From positions 620,001 to 684,000 of the forward strand of contig CAWBIU010000001.1 in the NCBI GenBank assembly GCA_963789015.1: 64,000 bases of DNA, in the 5' to 3' direction. Below, in pieces: positions 26,013-34,223 of the stretch; position 1 is the first letter of the stretch; each line of letters begins with the position of its first letter. This DNA comes from JAOPZW01 sp963789015. GTDB taxonomy: Bacteria > Actinomycetota > Thermoleophilia > Solirubrobacterales > Solirubrobacteraceae. The notes under the pieces are model-generated. The model saw only the letters and a list, made by a program, of their open reading frames with translations, did not search any database and was not told the origin of the DNA. The position numbers and the translations under genes were made by a program.

Positions 26013-26780
26013 GTGACCCGCCTGGACAAGCTGGACCTCTCGCTCAAGCTCTCGCGCGCGGAGCAGGACGAGCGCCTGGAGCGCGGCGGCGAGCGGCTCG
26101 CCCAGCTGCGCCTGACGCTGGGCGCGCAGATGGGCGGCGGCGAGCTCGGCCCGCCGGTCTGCGTGCTGCTCGAGGGCTGGGACGCCTCGGGCAAGGGCGG
26201 GGCGATCAAGCGCCTCGTCGCGCCGCTCGACTCGCGCCACGTGCGCGTGCGCTCGTTCGCCGCGCCGTCGCCGGACGAGAAGCGCCACCACTACCTGCAC
26301 CGCTTCGTGCCCGCGCTGCCGGGCTGGGGCGGCATGTCGGTGCTCGACCGGACGTGGTACGGCCGTGTGCTCGTCGAGCGCGTCGAGGGCTTCGCCACCG
26401 AGGCCCAGTGGCGGCGCGCCTACGCCGAGATCGTCGACTTCGAGCGCTCACTCTCCGCCGAGGGGATGATCCTCGTCAAGCTCTGGCTCGAGCTGTCGCC
26501 CGACGAGCAGCTCAAGCGCTTCGAGCGGCGCCAGAACGACCCCCTCAAATCGTGGAAGCTGACCGACGAGGACTGGCGCAACCGGGCCAAGCGCCCGGCC
26601 TACGAGGAGGCGGTCGAGGAGATGCTCGAGCGCACCGACATCGACGACGCGCCCTGGCACCTCATCGAGGGCGACTCGAAGCGCTGGGCCCGCGTGAAGA
26701 TCATGGAGACGGTGATCGCCGAGATCGAGCGCGGCTGCGCGCGGGCCGGCTTCCCGCTCCCCGAGCCGCTCGCCGTCTAA
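26013..26780 (+). CDS. Polyphosphate kinase 2 (PPK2) family protein
   Basis: 255 residues. Transfers phosphate between polyphosphate and nucleotides. Walker A is LLEGWDASGKGGAIKRLV (residues 53-69). The Walker-B/lid motifs are VLDRTWYGRVLVERVEGF and FERRQNDPLKSWKLTDEDW, the PPK2 fingerprint. The GTG at 26013 gives a normal length for class I/III PPK2. It starts two bases after the HD-GYP stop. Whether it favours ADP or AMP cannot be told from sequence by eye. It ends overlapping the convergent MATE gene by four bases. Confidence 0.92.
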   Translation: MTRLDKLDLSLKLSRAEQDERLERGGERLAQLRLTLGAQMGGGELGPPVCVLLEGWDASGKGGAIKRLVAPLDSRHVRVRSFAAPSPDEKRHHYLHRFVPALPGWGGMSVLDRTWYGRVLVERVEGFATEAQWRRAYAEIVDFERSLSAEGMILVKLWLELSPDEQLKRFERRQNDPLKSWKLTDEDWRNRAKRPAYEEAVEEMLERTDIDDAPWHLIEGDSKRWARVKIMETVIAEIERGCARAGFPLPEPLAV

Positions 26781-28078
26781 CCCGCGGCGCCGACGAGCGC
26801 CCAGCGGCGCCCGAGGAAGCGCGGGGCGAGCGTCGCCAGCCGCACGACCATCAGCACGTCGAGCGCCGCCCAGACCCCGACGATGCCCCAGTCCTCCCAC
26901 AGCGCGGCGAGCACGAGCGGCACGAAGACGGCGGCGGCGACGACCATCGCGCCGGCCAGCCAGCGCGTGTCGCCGGCGCCGATGAGGATCCCGTCGAGCG
27001 CGAAGACGATCGCCGCCAGCGGCCACAGCGCGCAGAACAGCGGCCACATCGCGTGCGCGCGGTCGATCACGGCGGGGTCGTCGGTGAAGACGCGCGGAAC
27101 GACGTCGGCGAGCGCGAGCAGGACCGCCCCGATCAGGACGCCCGCGCCGAGCGCCCACTCGATCATCCGCCGCGCGGCGGCATAGGCGGCGTCGGCCTCG
27201 CCGGCCCCGAGCGCCCGGCCGACGATCACCTGCCCGGCGATGGCGATCGCGTCGAGCACGAGGGCCAGGAAGGTGAAGAGCTGGAAGCCGATCTGGTGGG
27301 CCCCGAGCGAGGCCTGGCCGATGTGCGCGCAGACCGAGGTCGCGAGCACGAAGCAGCCGAGCAGCGCCGCCGTGCGCACGAGCAGCTGGGCGCCGATCGA
27401 GACGAGCGAGCGGATCCGTTCCCAGTCCGGGCGGCGGCGGTCGGCGGGTGCGCGCAGGAGCACGGTCACGAAGGCCGCGCCCATGCCCGCCTGGGCGAGC
27501 ACCGTGCCCCACGCCGAGCCGTCCAGGCCCCAGCCGAGCACGAGCACGAACAGCACCTCGAGGAGGACGTTGGCCGCGTTGGCGGCGACGACGATGACGA
27601 GCGGCGTGCGCAGGTCGCCGACGCCGCGCAGCCAGCCCTGGCCGGCGAGCGCGATGAGCGCCATCGGCACGCCGAGCGAGGCGATCCGCAGGTAGCGCGC
27701 GGCCATCGTCGCGACCTCGCCCTCGCCGCCGAGCAGGTCGATGACGGGCTCGGCGAGCGCCGCGACGACCGCGGCGACCGTCACGCCCACGGCGAGCGCG
27801 AGCCACAGCGCCTGCGCGGCGAGCGCGCCCGCGTCGGCGTCACGGCCCGCGCCGTGCAACCGCGAGACGCGCGCGGTCGTCCCGTAGGTCAGGAAGATGC
27901 ACAGCGAGACGAGCGACGACAGCACCGTCGCCGCGAGCGCCAGCGCGGCGAGCTGCGGGGTCCCGAGGTGGCCGACGATCGCCGTGTCGACGAGCAGGTA
28001 GAGCGGCTCGGCCGCGAGCGCGCCCAGCGCCGGCAGCGCGAGCGTCAGGATCTCGCGGTCGTAGGCGGAGCGGCGCAC
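26777..28078 (-). CDS. MATE family efflux transporter (DinF-like)
   Basis: 433 residues, 12 membrane helices in two related halves (LALPALGALAAEPLYLLVDT opens the first; SLVSIGAQLLVRTAALLGCF the second). Typical pieces are VGHLGTPQLAALALAATVL, GQGWLRGVGDLRTPLVIVV, NVLLEVLFVLVLGWGLDGSA, LGAHQIGFQLFTFLALVLDA and ALDGILIGAGDTRWLAGAM. MATE pumps export drugs or toxic metabolites using H+ or Na+. The GTG start at 28076-28078 is chosen because TACCGT (28086-28091) is seven bases upstream. Confidence 0.92.
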   Translation of the reverse strand: MRRSAYDREILTLALPALGALAAEPLYLLVDTAIVGHLGTPQLAALALAATVLSSLVSLCIFLTYGTTARVSRLHGAGRDADAGALAAQALWLALAVGVTVAAVVAALAEPVIDLLGGEGEVATMAARYLRIASLGVPMALIALAGQGWLRGVGDLRTPLVIVVAANAANVLLEVLFVLVLGWGLDGSAWGTVLAQAGMGAAFVTVLLRAPADRRRPDWERIRSLVSIGAQLLVRTAALLGCFVLATSVCAHIGQASLGAHQIGFQLFTFLALVLDAIAIAGQVIVGRALGAGEADAAYAAARRMIEWALGAGVLIGAVLLALADVVPRVFTDDPAVIDRAHAMWPLFCALWPLAAIVFALDGILIGAGDTRWLAGAMVVAAAVFVPLVLAALWEDWGIVGVWAALDVLMVVRLATLAPRFLGRRWALVGAAG

Positions 28079-28085
28079 GGCCGCC

Positions 28086-28091
28086 ACGGTA
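28086..28091 (-). promoter_or_regulatory. Leaderless -10 box of the MATE gene (TACCGT)
   Basis: Seven bases upstream of GTG 28078 on the minus strand. It sits back to back with TAGCAT (28109-28114), the box of the divergent lipoprotein gene, in a 42-base intergenic region. Confidence 0.5.
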
Positions 28092-28120
28092 CGAGGCGCC
28101 CGCGGACATAGCATCTGGGG

Positions 28121-28585
28121 ATGCCACGACGGCTCGCCGCGCTCCTCCTCCCGCCGCTGGTGGTGGTGGCCGCGGCGTGCGGCGCCGAGGACCCGCCGGC
28201 GCCCGACCCGGCGTGCACGGCGTCCTCGCAGGCCATCGAGCAGTCGCTCGCGCGCGCGCCGCGGCCGGTGACGCTGTCGGGCGGCACGCTGCTGTCGGAG
28301 TGCATCGAGCGCTCGCGCAACGACGCCCAGCTGCAGGAGCTCGGGCGGGTGCTCACGCGCGTCTCCGACGACCTCGCGGTGCGCGCCCGCGCCGGCGACG
28401 TCGCGGCCGCCGCCGCGCTCGGCTACCTCGTCGGCGCCGCGCGGCGCGGGGCCGAGCGGACGTCGGGCATCCACGCCGAGCTCGCGCGGCGGATGGAGCG
28501 CTCCGCGGCCTTCCTCGAGGAGGGCGGGCGGCCCGTCGCCGCCGCGCTCCAGCGCGGCCTGCGGGCGGGGAGGGAGACCGGGTGA
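28121..28585 (+). CDS. Putative lipoprotein of unknown function
   Basis: 154 residues. The signal sequence PRRLAALLLPPLVVVAAAC has a good lipobox (VAAAC, Cys20). The mature protein is helical, rich in Ala, Arg and Glu, with ASSQAIEQSLARAPRPVTLS, ECIERSRNDAQLQELGRVLT and a second helix pair with AALGYLVGAARRGAERTSGI. I do not recognise the family. TAGCAT (28109-28114) lies six bases before the ATG. The stop overlaps the start of the hydrolase gene (GTGA), so the two are coupled. Confidence 0.65.
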   Translation: MPRRLAALLLPPLVVVAAACGAEDPPAPDPACTASSQAIEQSLARAPRPVTLSGGTLLSECIERSRNDAQLQELGRVLTRVSDDLAVRARAGDVAAAAALGYLVGAARRGAERTSGIHAELARRMERSAAFLEEGGRPVAAALQRGLRAGRETG

Positions 28586-29421
28586 AGCTGCGTCTCTGGC
28601 ACCACCGCGACGGCGCGCGCGTCGCCTACCGCGAGGCGGGGACCGGCCCGCCGCTCGTGCTCCTGCACTCGATGTGGATGACCCACCGCGAGTGGGAGCC
28701 GCTCGTCGAGGGGCTCGTCGACCGCTTCCGCGTCGTGCTCCCCGACCTGCCGCTCCACGGCGACTCCGAGGACCGCCCGCGCCACCCCTACACCCCCGAG
28801 TGGTTCGCCGAGGTGATGGCCGCCTTCTGCATCGAGACGTCCGGGCCGGCGCCGCTCGTCGGCGGGCACGACCTCGGCGCGGAGATCCTGCTGCTCGCGC
28901 TCGAGGACGGCCTGCTCTCGCCGTCCAAGCTCGTGCTCATGCCCAACTCGATGCACCGGCCGCCCGAGCGGGCGCAGCTGCGCTCGGCGTGGCGCGGGGC
29001 GACGCGCATGGCCGCGGTGCCGGGGCTGGACCGGCTGCTCAGCCACGGGGCGCGCAAGCTGTTCAGGCCCGAGCTCGGCCCGCGGCTCAGCGTCCGCGGC
29101 AACCCGGCCGCGCGCGACCTCGTCCGCCACGCCTTCGCCGACGTCGGCGGCAACGCCGGGCTCGCGCGCTCGTGGGCGACCTTCGCCCGGGCCTGGCCCG
29201 TGCGCGCCCGCCGCGAGCTGCTCGACGCCTACGCGCGCATCACGGTGCCGACGCTGCTGCTGTGGGCCGACCAGGACGAGCTGCACCCGCTGCAGGCGGC
29301 CGAGGAGGCGCTCGACCTGCTCCCCGACGCCCAGCTGCGCGTGCTCAGCGCGACCGGCTTCCTGATCGCCTACGACGACCCGGTCGGCGTGGCGAGGGAG
29401 CTGGCCGCCTTCTGTGGATAG
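28582..29421 (+). CDS. Alpha/beta hydrolase-fold protein with Asp at the nucleophile position
   Basis: 279 residues. Fold hallmarks: LVLLHSMWMTHREWEPLV (oxyanion region), VVLPDLPLHGDSEDRP, and the nucleophile elbow LVGGHDLGAEILLLALE with Asp97 in place of Ser. The acid-bearing strand is VPTLLLWADQDELHPLQAAE. An Asp nucleophile is the hallmark of haloalkane dehalogenases and epoxide hydrolases. The usual catalytic His after the last strand is missing: SATGFLIAYDDPVG has Phe260 where GH is expected. So activity is doubtful or unusual. Translationally coupled to the lipoprotein gene. Confidence 0.8.
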   Translation: MKLRLWHHRDGARVAYREAGTGPPLVLLHSMWMTHREWEPLVEGLVDRFRVVLPDLPLHGDSEDRPRHPYTPEWFAEVMAAFCIETSGPAPLVGGHDLGAEILLLALEDGLLSPSKLVLMPNSMHRPPERAQLRSAWRGATRMAAVPGLDRLLSHGARKLFRPELGPRLSVRGNPAARDLVRHAFADVGGNAGLARSWATFARAWPVRARRELLDAYARITVPTLLLWADQDELHPLQAAEEALDLLPDAQLRVLSATGFLIAYDDPVGVARELAAFCG

Positions 29422-29424
29422 GTT
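29419..29424 (+). promoter_or_regulatory. Leaderless -10 box of fumC (TAGGTT)
   Basis: TAGGTT begins three bases before the hydrolase stop codon ends and lies seven bases before the fumC ATG at 29432. Confidence 0.5.
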
Positions 29425-29431
29425 GTCCTCC

Positions 29432-30823
29432 ATGGCAACGAAGAAGACGCTCTATGGCGGCGAGACGAAGAAGGCCGTCGACAACTTCCCGATCTCCGGC
29501 GAGCGGGTCCCGCCGTCGGTGATCCACTGGCTCGGGCGCATCAAGGGGGCCGCGGCGCGCGCGAACGCCGACCTCGGCAAGCTCGACCCGAAGCTCGCCG
29601 ATTCGATCGGCACGGCCGCCGACGCCGTCGCCCGCGGCGACCACGACGACCAGTTCCCGATCGACGTCTTCCAGACCGGCTCGGGCACCTCGTCGAACAT
29701 GAACGCCAACGAGGTCATCGCGTCGCTCGCGGGCAAGGACGTCCATGCCAACGACCACGTGAACATGGGCCAGTCCTCCAACGACGTCTTCCCGAGCGCC
29801 GTCCACCTCGCCGCGCTCGACGAGGCGACGAACACGCTGCTGCCCGCGCTCAAGCAGCTCGAGCGGTCGCTGTCGCGCAAGGCCAAGCGCTTCGAGAACG
29901 TCGTCAAGGCCGGGCGGACGCACCTCATGGACGCCGTCCCGGTCACGCTCGGCCAGGAGTTCGGCGGCTACGCCGCGCAGGTGCGCCTCGGCCAGGAGCG
30001 CATCGAGGCGGCGCTCGAGCACGTCCGCCAGATCCCGCTCGGCGGCACCGCGACGGGCACCGGGCTGAACACGCACCCGAAGTTCGCCGAGCGCGTGCGC
30101 AAGGCGATGACGAAGGAGACCAAGCTCAAGATCGAGGCGCCCGCCGACCCGTTCGAGGCGCAGGGCAACCGCGACGCGCTCGTCGAGCTGTCGGGCGCGC
30201 TCAAGGTCGTCGCCGTGTCGCTGACGAAGATCGCCCAGGACCTCGCGCTGATGGGGTCGGGCCCGCGCGCCGGCATCGGCGAGCTGTACCTGCCCGAGCT
30301 GCAGAAGGGCTCCTCGATCATGCCCGGCAAGGTCAACCCGGTCATGCCCGAGGTCGTGCTGCAGGTCTGCGCGCAGGTCATCGGCAATGACACCGCGGTC
30401 ACCGTCGGCGGCCTGCAGGGCCAGTTCGAGCTCAACGTCCGCGTGCCGCTGCTGGCGCGCAACCTGCTCGGCTCGATCCACCTCCTGTCGACCGCGACCG
30501 TCGCCTTCGCCGAGAAGTGCATCGACGGCATCGAGGTCAACAAGGAGGGCACGCAGCGCTCCGCCGAGGCGACGCTCGCCGTGGCCACCGCCCTGAACGA
30601 GCACATCGGCTACGACAAGGCGACGACGATCGTCAAGAAGGCGGCCGACAGCGGGCGCACGCTGCGCGACGTCGCCCTCGAGGAGGGCGTCGAGGCCGAC
30701 CTCTACGACCGCATCATCGACCTGCGGCGGATCGCCGCGGGCAGCCAGGCCGACGCGCAGGCCAAGAGCTCGACCAACGGCGCCCCGGCCAAGCGCCGGC
30801 GGGCTCAGCGCAGCTCGGCGTAG
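29432..30823 (+). CDS. fumC: Class II fumarate hydratase
   Basis: 463 residues, intact. Interconverts fumarate and malate in the TCA cycle. Motifs: FQTGSGTSSNMNANEV, VNMGQSSNDVFPSA, KAGRTHLMDAVPVTLGQEFG, LGGTATGTGLNTHP, and the superfamily signature KGSSIMPGKVNPVMPE near residue 300. The C-terminus has a short Lys/Arg/Ser/Ala tail (GAPAKRRRAQRSSA) not usual in the family. The ATG at 29432 is preferred over one 18 bases upstream because of the TAGGTT box. The last 19 bases overlap the convergent glycosidase gene. Confidence 0.95.
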   Translation: MATKKTLYGGETKKAVDNFPISGERVPPSVIHWLGRIKGAAARANADLGKLDPKLADSIGTAADAVARGDHDDQFPIDVFQTGSGTSSNMNANEVIASLAGKDVHANDHVNMGQSSNDVFPSAVHLAALDEATNTLLPALKQLERSLSRKAKRFENVVKAGRTHLMDAVPVTLGQEFGGYAAQVRLGQERIEAALEHVRQIPLGGTATGTGLNTHPKFAERVRKAMTKETKLKIEAPADPFEAQGNRDALVELSGALKVVAVSLTKIAQDLALMGSGPRAGIGELYLPELQKGSSIMPGKVNPVMPEVVLQVCAQVIGNDTAVTVGGLQGQFELNVRVPLLARNLLGSIHLLSTATVAFAEKCIDGIEVNKEGTQRSAEATLAVATALNEHIGYDKATTIVKKAADSGRTLRDVALEEGVEADLYDRIIDLRRIAAGSQADAQAKSSTNGAPAKRRRAQRSSA

Positions 30824-32634
30824 AGCCGGCGCACGACGGCGGCCGCCGGCTTCGGGCGGCCGCCGTAGGTGAACAGGCCCTTCTGGTTCATGCCCCGGAC
30901 GAGCGCGATGTCCGGGGCCAGGCGCCGCACGGACCCGCCGTCGAAGGTCGGCGACAGCGCGAAGTCCTGCAGGTTCCAGACGAGCATCCCGCTCAGCCGC
31001 GGGTCGGCGCGGTAGACCGCGATGTGGCGGGCGATCAGGCGCGCCTGGTACGCCAGCCCGCCCGGCGCGTCCGTCGCGTTGCGGCGGTTGGCCTCGGCGC
31101 CGAACTCGGTGACCGCGAGCACGCGCCCCGGGAACGCGGCGGCGAGCGCATCCAGCCAGGCGCGGATGTCCGCCTTGACGGTGGCGGGCGAGGCGGCCAG
31201 GTCGTCGTACCAGCCCGTGTAGTTCGTGGCCCCGATCGCGTCGATCCCGCGGTACATCACGCCGGCGCGCCGCGGCATGTGCGTGCCCCACACGTCGAGC
31301 GCCACGGGGCGCCCGGGGTCGAGGCGGTGGACGAGGCGCGCGGCCGCGGCGATGTACTCGCGCTGCCCGCCGTCGTGGCCGTTGCCGGCGACCTCGTTGG
31401 CCAGGTTCCACGTGAGCACGCTCGGGTTGGCGCGCGCCTGGATCACGCTCGTGCGCACGCGCCGCAGGGCGCTGCGGCGCATCTCGGGCGTGCGCGAGGT
31501 CCACGAGCCGGGCGCGTCGACCGGGCCGACCCCCTGCCAGACGAAGATCCCGGCGGTGTCGAGGCGCTCGAGCAGCGCCGGGCTCAGCGGGTGCTGGCTA
31601 CGCGTCGCGTTGGCCCCGATGCGCTGCAGGCGCTCGACGGCGGCGTCCATGTCCTCCGGGCGCAGGGCGTCGCCGCGGCGCGGCGCGTCCTCGTGCAGCG
31701 AGGCGCCGCGCAGCACGAGCCGGCGCCCGTTGAGCGCCAGCCGGCCGCCGCTCCAGCGCAGCTCGCGCAGGCCGACGCGCGCGTGCCAGCCCGACTCGCC
31801 CGGCACGGTCAGGCGCAGCGACTGCAGAACCGCGTGACCCGGCGCCCACAGCGCGGCGCGCGCGACGCGCACCCGGGCGCGCACGGTGCGCAGCTCGCCC
31901 GGGCCGACCCGCACCGCGGCGAAGCGCAGCGGCCTCGTCCCCAGCCGCCCGCGTACCCACAGGGTCCGGGCCGACGAGGCGCGGTTGCGCACGCGGACGG
32001 TGACGGCGACGTCGGCGCCACCGCCCGGGCGCAGCCGGGTGAGGATGGCGGGGGCGTCGAGCTCGCTGCGACCCAGCCGGCGGATCGTCACCTCGCGGTT
32101 GATCCCGCCGAAGTTGAACCACGCGCGGTGGAAGGCCTCGGCCTTCATTCTCGCGGGCGAGCGCCAGTCGGCGCGCACGCGCAGCACGTGGTCGCCGGCG
32201 GCGAGCCGCACGCGCGCCTCGAAGGGCAGGTACGCGCCGGTGTGACGGGCGACGACGCGGCCGTCGACGAGCACGGTGGCGCGGTGATGCACGGACTCGA
32301 AGCGGATCGCGTAGGCGCCCGCGCGGGCGACGCGCAACGAGGTCCGGAACGACGCGACGGCGCCGGCATAGCTGCGCACGCCGGCGGCGCCCGTGACCTG
32401 CGCCGCGTTCGGCGAGAACGGCAGCCGCACGCGGCGCGGCGCGCCACCCGGGAGCGCGCGGACGGTCCACGGGCCGTCGAGGGCGCGGCGGCCGTCCGGC
32501 CCCGCGAGGGCCATCGGCGCGTGCGCGTCCGGGTCGCGCGCGGGCATCCCGTGCGCCGGGCGCGCGTCGCCGACCCCCGCGACGGCGACGAGGACGAGAG
32601 GAAGCGCGATGAGGCCGCGGCGGCGCACCTCCAT
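30805..32634 (-). CDS. Secreted glycoside hydrolase family 2 protein
   Basis: 609 residues. A signal peptide (RRRGLIALPLVLVAVAGVGD) precedes the sugar-binding domain (RRVRLPFSPNA, SFRTSLRVARAGAYAIRFE, HRATVLVDGRVVARHTGAYL), an Ig-like domain (about 195-290) and a TIM barrel. Catalytic residues are the acid/base Glu414 in TWNLANEVAGNG and the nucleophile Glu510 in VTEFGAEAN. LRGASLHEDAPRRG and SGMLVWNLQDF are also typical of GH2 (beta-galactosidase, glucuronidase or mannosidase). It is probably exported to degrade plant or microbial glycans. No sugar transporter lies nearby. Confidence 0.87.
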   Translation of the reverse strand: MEVRRRGLIALPLVLVAVAGVGDARPAHGMPARDPDAHAPMALAGPDGRRALDGPWTVRALPGGAPRRVRLPFSPNAAQVTGAAGVRSYAGAVASFRTSLRVARAGAYAIRFESVHHRATVLVDGRVVARHTGAYLPFEARVRLAAGDHVLRVRADWRSPARMKAEAFHRAWFNFGGINREVTIRRLGRSELDAPAILTRLRPGGGADVAVTVRVRNRASSARTLWVRGRLGTRPLRFAAVRVGPGELRTVRARVRVARAALWAPGHAVLQSLRLTVPGESGWHARVGLRELRWSGGRLALNGRRLVLRGASLHEDAPRRGDALRPEDMDAAVERLQRIGANATRSQHPLSPALLERLDTAGIFVWQGVGPVDAPGSWTSRTPEMRRSALRRVRTSVIQARANPSVLTWNLANEVAGNGHDGGQREYIAAAARLVHRLDPGRPVALDVWGTHMPRRAGVMYRGIDAIGATNYTGWYDDLAASPATVKADIRAWLDALAAAFPGRVLAVTEFGAEANRRNATDAPGGLAYQARLIARHIAVYRADPRLSGMLVWNLQDFALSPTFDGGSVRRLAPDIALVRGMNQKGLFTYGGRPKPAAAVVRRLYAELR

Positions 32635-32698
32635 GCAACGGACGCGGGCCCGCCGGGGTTGCGATCAGGGCGGGCCGGGCTCGTTGGACCGGCCGGCG

Positions 32699-33412
32699 TC
32701 AGTCGCCGCGCGGCTCGGCCCAGCGCAGGTCGGCGGCCGGCGCATCCTCCTGGGCGAGCAGCAGCCGCCCGGTCTCCTCGAGGTGGCGGCGCATGGCCCG
32801 CGCCGCCGCCGCCGGATCGCGCGCGCGCAGCGCGTCCAGGACGACGACGTGCTCGGCGAGGATCGTCTCCAGGTCGCGCCCGCGGCCGACCGTCGAGGCG
32901 CCGCGGTGGCGGACGACGTCGCGCAGCTGGCTGACGAAGGCGGCCAGGCGGAGGTTGCCCGACGCGCGCAGGATGACCTCGTGGAAGCGCTTGTCGTGGG
33001 CCATGAAGGCGCCCTCGTCGCCCTCGGCGGCGAGCGCGCGCATCGTCTCCAGCTCGCGCCCGAGCGCGTCGAGGTCGCCCTGGTCCAAGAGCTCGCAGGC
33101 GCGGCGCGTGGCCGGCACCTCGAGCAGCAGGCGCAGCGCGAAGACCTCCTCGAGGTCGTGCGCGGTCGTCTCGAGCACGCGGACGCCGCGGTTGCGCTCG
33201 AAGCGCACGACGCCCTGGCGCTCGAGCAGCAGCAGCGCCTCCCGCACCGGGGTGCGGGAGACGCCGAAGCGCTCGGCCAGGCGTGCCACCGAGTAGCGCT
33301 CGCCCGCCGCGAGGCGCCCGTCGGCGATCGCCGCGCGCAGGGCGTCGAGCGCCCGGCCGGCGAGCGTCGACCGGTCGTCGTGGAGCGACTCGAGGGCGGG
33401 CGGGGTGCTCAA
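32699..33412 (-). CDS. GntR-family regulator, FadR/FCD type
   Basis: 237 residues. Winged helix: ALDALRAAIADGRLAAGERY, VARLAERFGVSRTPVREALL, LERQGVVRFERNRGVRV. The FCD ligand-binding domain follows with metal ligands expected in FMAHDKRFHEVILRASGNLR and VVRHRG..EHVVVLDALRARDPAAAARAMRRHL. FCD regulators usually bind organic acids. A TTG start at 33410-33412 overlaps the lactonase stop (TTGA), so it is the third gene of an operon with transhydrogenase and lactonase. It is therefore the likely regulator of 4-hydroxybutyrate use. Confidence 0.85.
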   Translation of the reverse strand: MSTPPALESLHDDRSTLAGRALDALRAAIADGRLAAGERYSVARLAERFGVSRTPVREALLLLERQGVVRFERNRGVRVLETTAHDLEEVFALRLLLEVPATRRACELLDQGDLDALGRELETMRALAAEGDEGAFMAHDKRFHEVILRASGNLRLAAFVSQLRDVVRHRGASTVGRGRDLETILAEHVVVLDALRARDPAAAARAMRRHLEETGRLLLAQEDAPAADLRWAEPRGD

Positions 33413-34209
33413 TCGTAGAACTCGGGCGCCTGCTTGAAGCCCGGCCAGGCCTCGGGGTCGTGGCCGGTGACGACGGTCGATCCCGACCGGTCGGCGATGC
33501 GGTGCAGCTTGCGCACGGAGCGCACGGCGTCGACGGCCGAGGCCATGAAGCCGGGCAGCGCCTTCTCCTCCCAGTGGTCGGTGGTGTAGGCCGCGTCGAT
33601 GGCCAGCAGCATCGATCCCGAGTTGGGCAGCGTGATCTCGAACGACTGGTGACCGGGCGCGTGGCCGGGCGTGCGGTACATGCGGATGACGCCGTCGCCG
33701 TAGAGGTCGTAGCCGTCCTCGGTCTCCTCGAGCATGTTCCACCGCACGTTCGGGCGGTCGAAGTCGGCGTTGATGTAGGCGCCGGCCGCGAACCAGTCGG
33801 GCGCGTGGGCGTAGTCGTACTCGGTGCGCGTGACGATCACCTGCGCGTCGGAGAACGCGTCGATCGAGCCGAGCGCGCCGGTGTGGTCGAGGTGCAGGTG
33901 CGACTGCAGGATCCACTTCACGTCGGCCGGGTCGAAGCCGGCCGCCTTCATCGCCGGGACGCAGGCCTGCTCGGGCGTCATCTCCGGCCAGTAGACCTCG
34001 CTGACGCCGCCCCAGTGCGTCTTCGGGTCGGTCGCGCACTCGGCGGCGTTGCCCCCGTCGATGACCACGTTGCCCTTCGGGTGCGTGATCAGGAACCACG
34101 GCACCGGGATCGCGTACGGCTCACCCAGTCCCTGGTTCATCTTGATGTTCTCGACGTGGCACTTGAGCACGCCGCACTCGAACATGTACAGCCGGATGTC
34201 GTCGGACAT
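33409..34209 (-). CDS. Metallo-beta-lactamase-fold lactonase (AiiB/BlcC-like gamma-butyrolactonase or AHL lactonase)
   Basis: 266 residues. The dinuclear metal motif is QSHLHLDHTG (His104, His106, Asp108, His109); further ligands lie in TPGHAPGHQSFE and AIDAAY, and VVTGHDPEAW gives the last His. Sequence and length fit the AttM/BlcC group, which opens gamma-butyrolactone to 4-hydroxybutyrate and also acts on acyl-homoserine lactones. The neighbours (hydroxyacid dehydrogenase, semialdehyde dehydrogenase) favour the butyrolactone role. A strong GGGAGGAG ribosome site is five bases upstream of the ATG. It starts 15 bases after the transhydrogenase gene. Confidence 0.85.
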   Translation of the reverse strand: MSDDIRLYMFECGVLKCHVENIKMNQGLGEPYAIPVPWFLITHPKGNVVIDGGNAAECATDPKTHWGGVSEVYWPEMTPEQACVPAMKAAGFDPADVKWILQSHLHLDHTGALGSIDAFSDAQVIVTRTEYDYAHAPDWFAAGAYINADFDRPNVRWNMLEETEDGYDLYGDGVIRMYRTPGHAPGHQSFEITLPNSGSMLLAIDAAYTTDHWEEKALPGFMASAVDAVRSVRKLHRIADRSGSTVVTGHDPEAWPGFKQAPEFYD

Positions 34210-34223
34210 GGCGCTCCTCCCCT

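Noticed and set aside
33409..34209. Lactonase as evidence for quorum quenching
   Set aside because: Possible for the family, but the operon context favours gamma-butyrolactone catabolism; no luxI or luxR is nearby.
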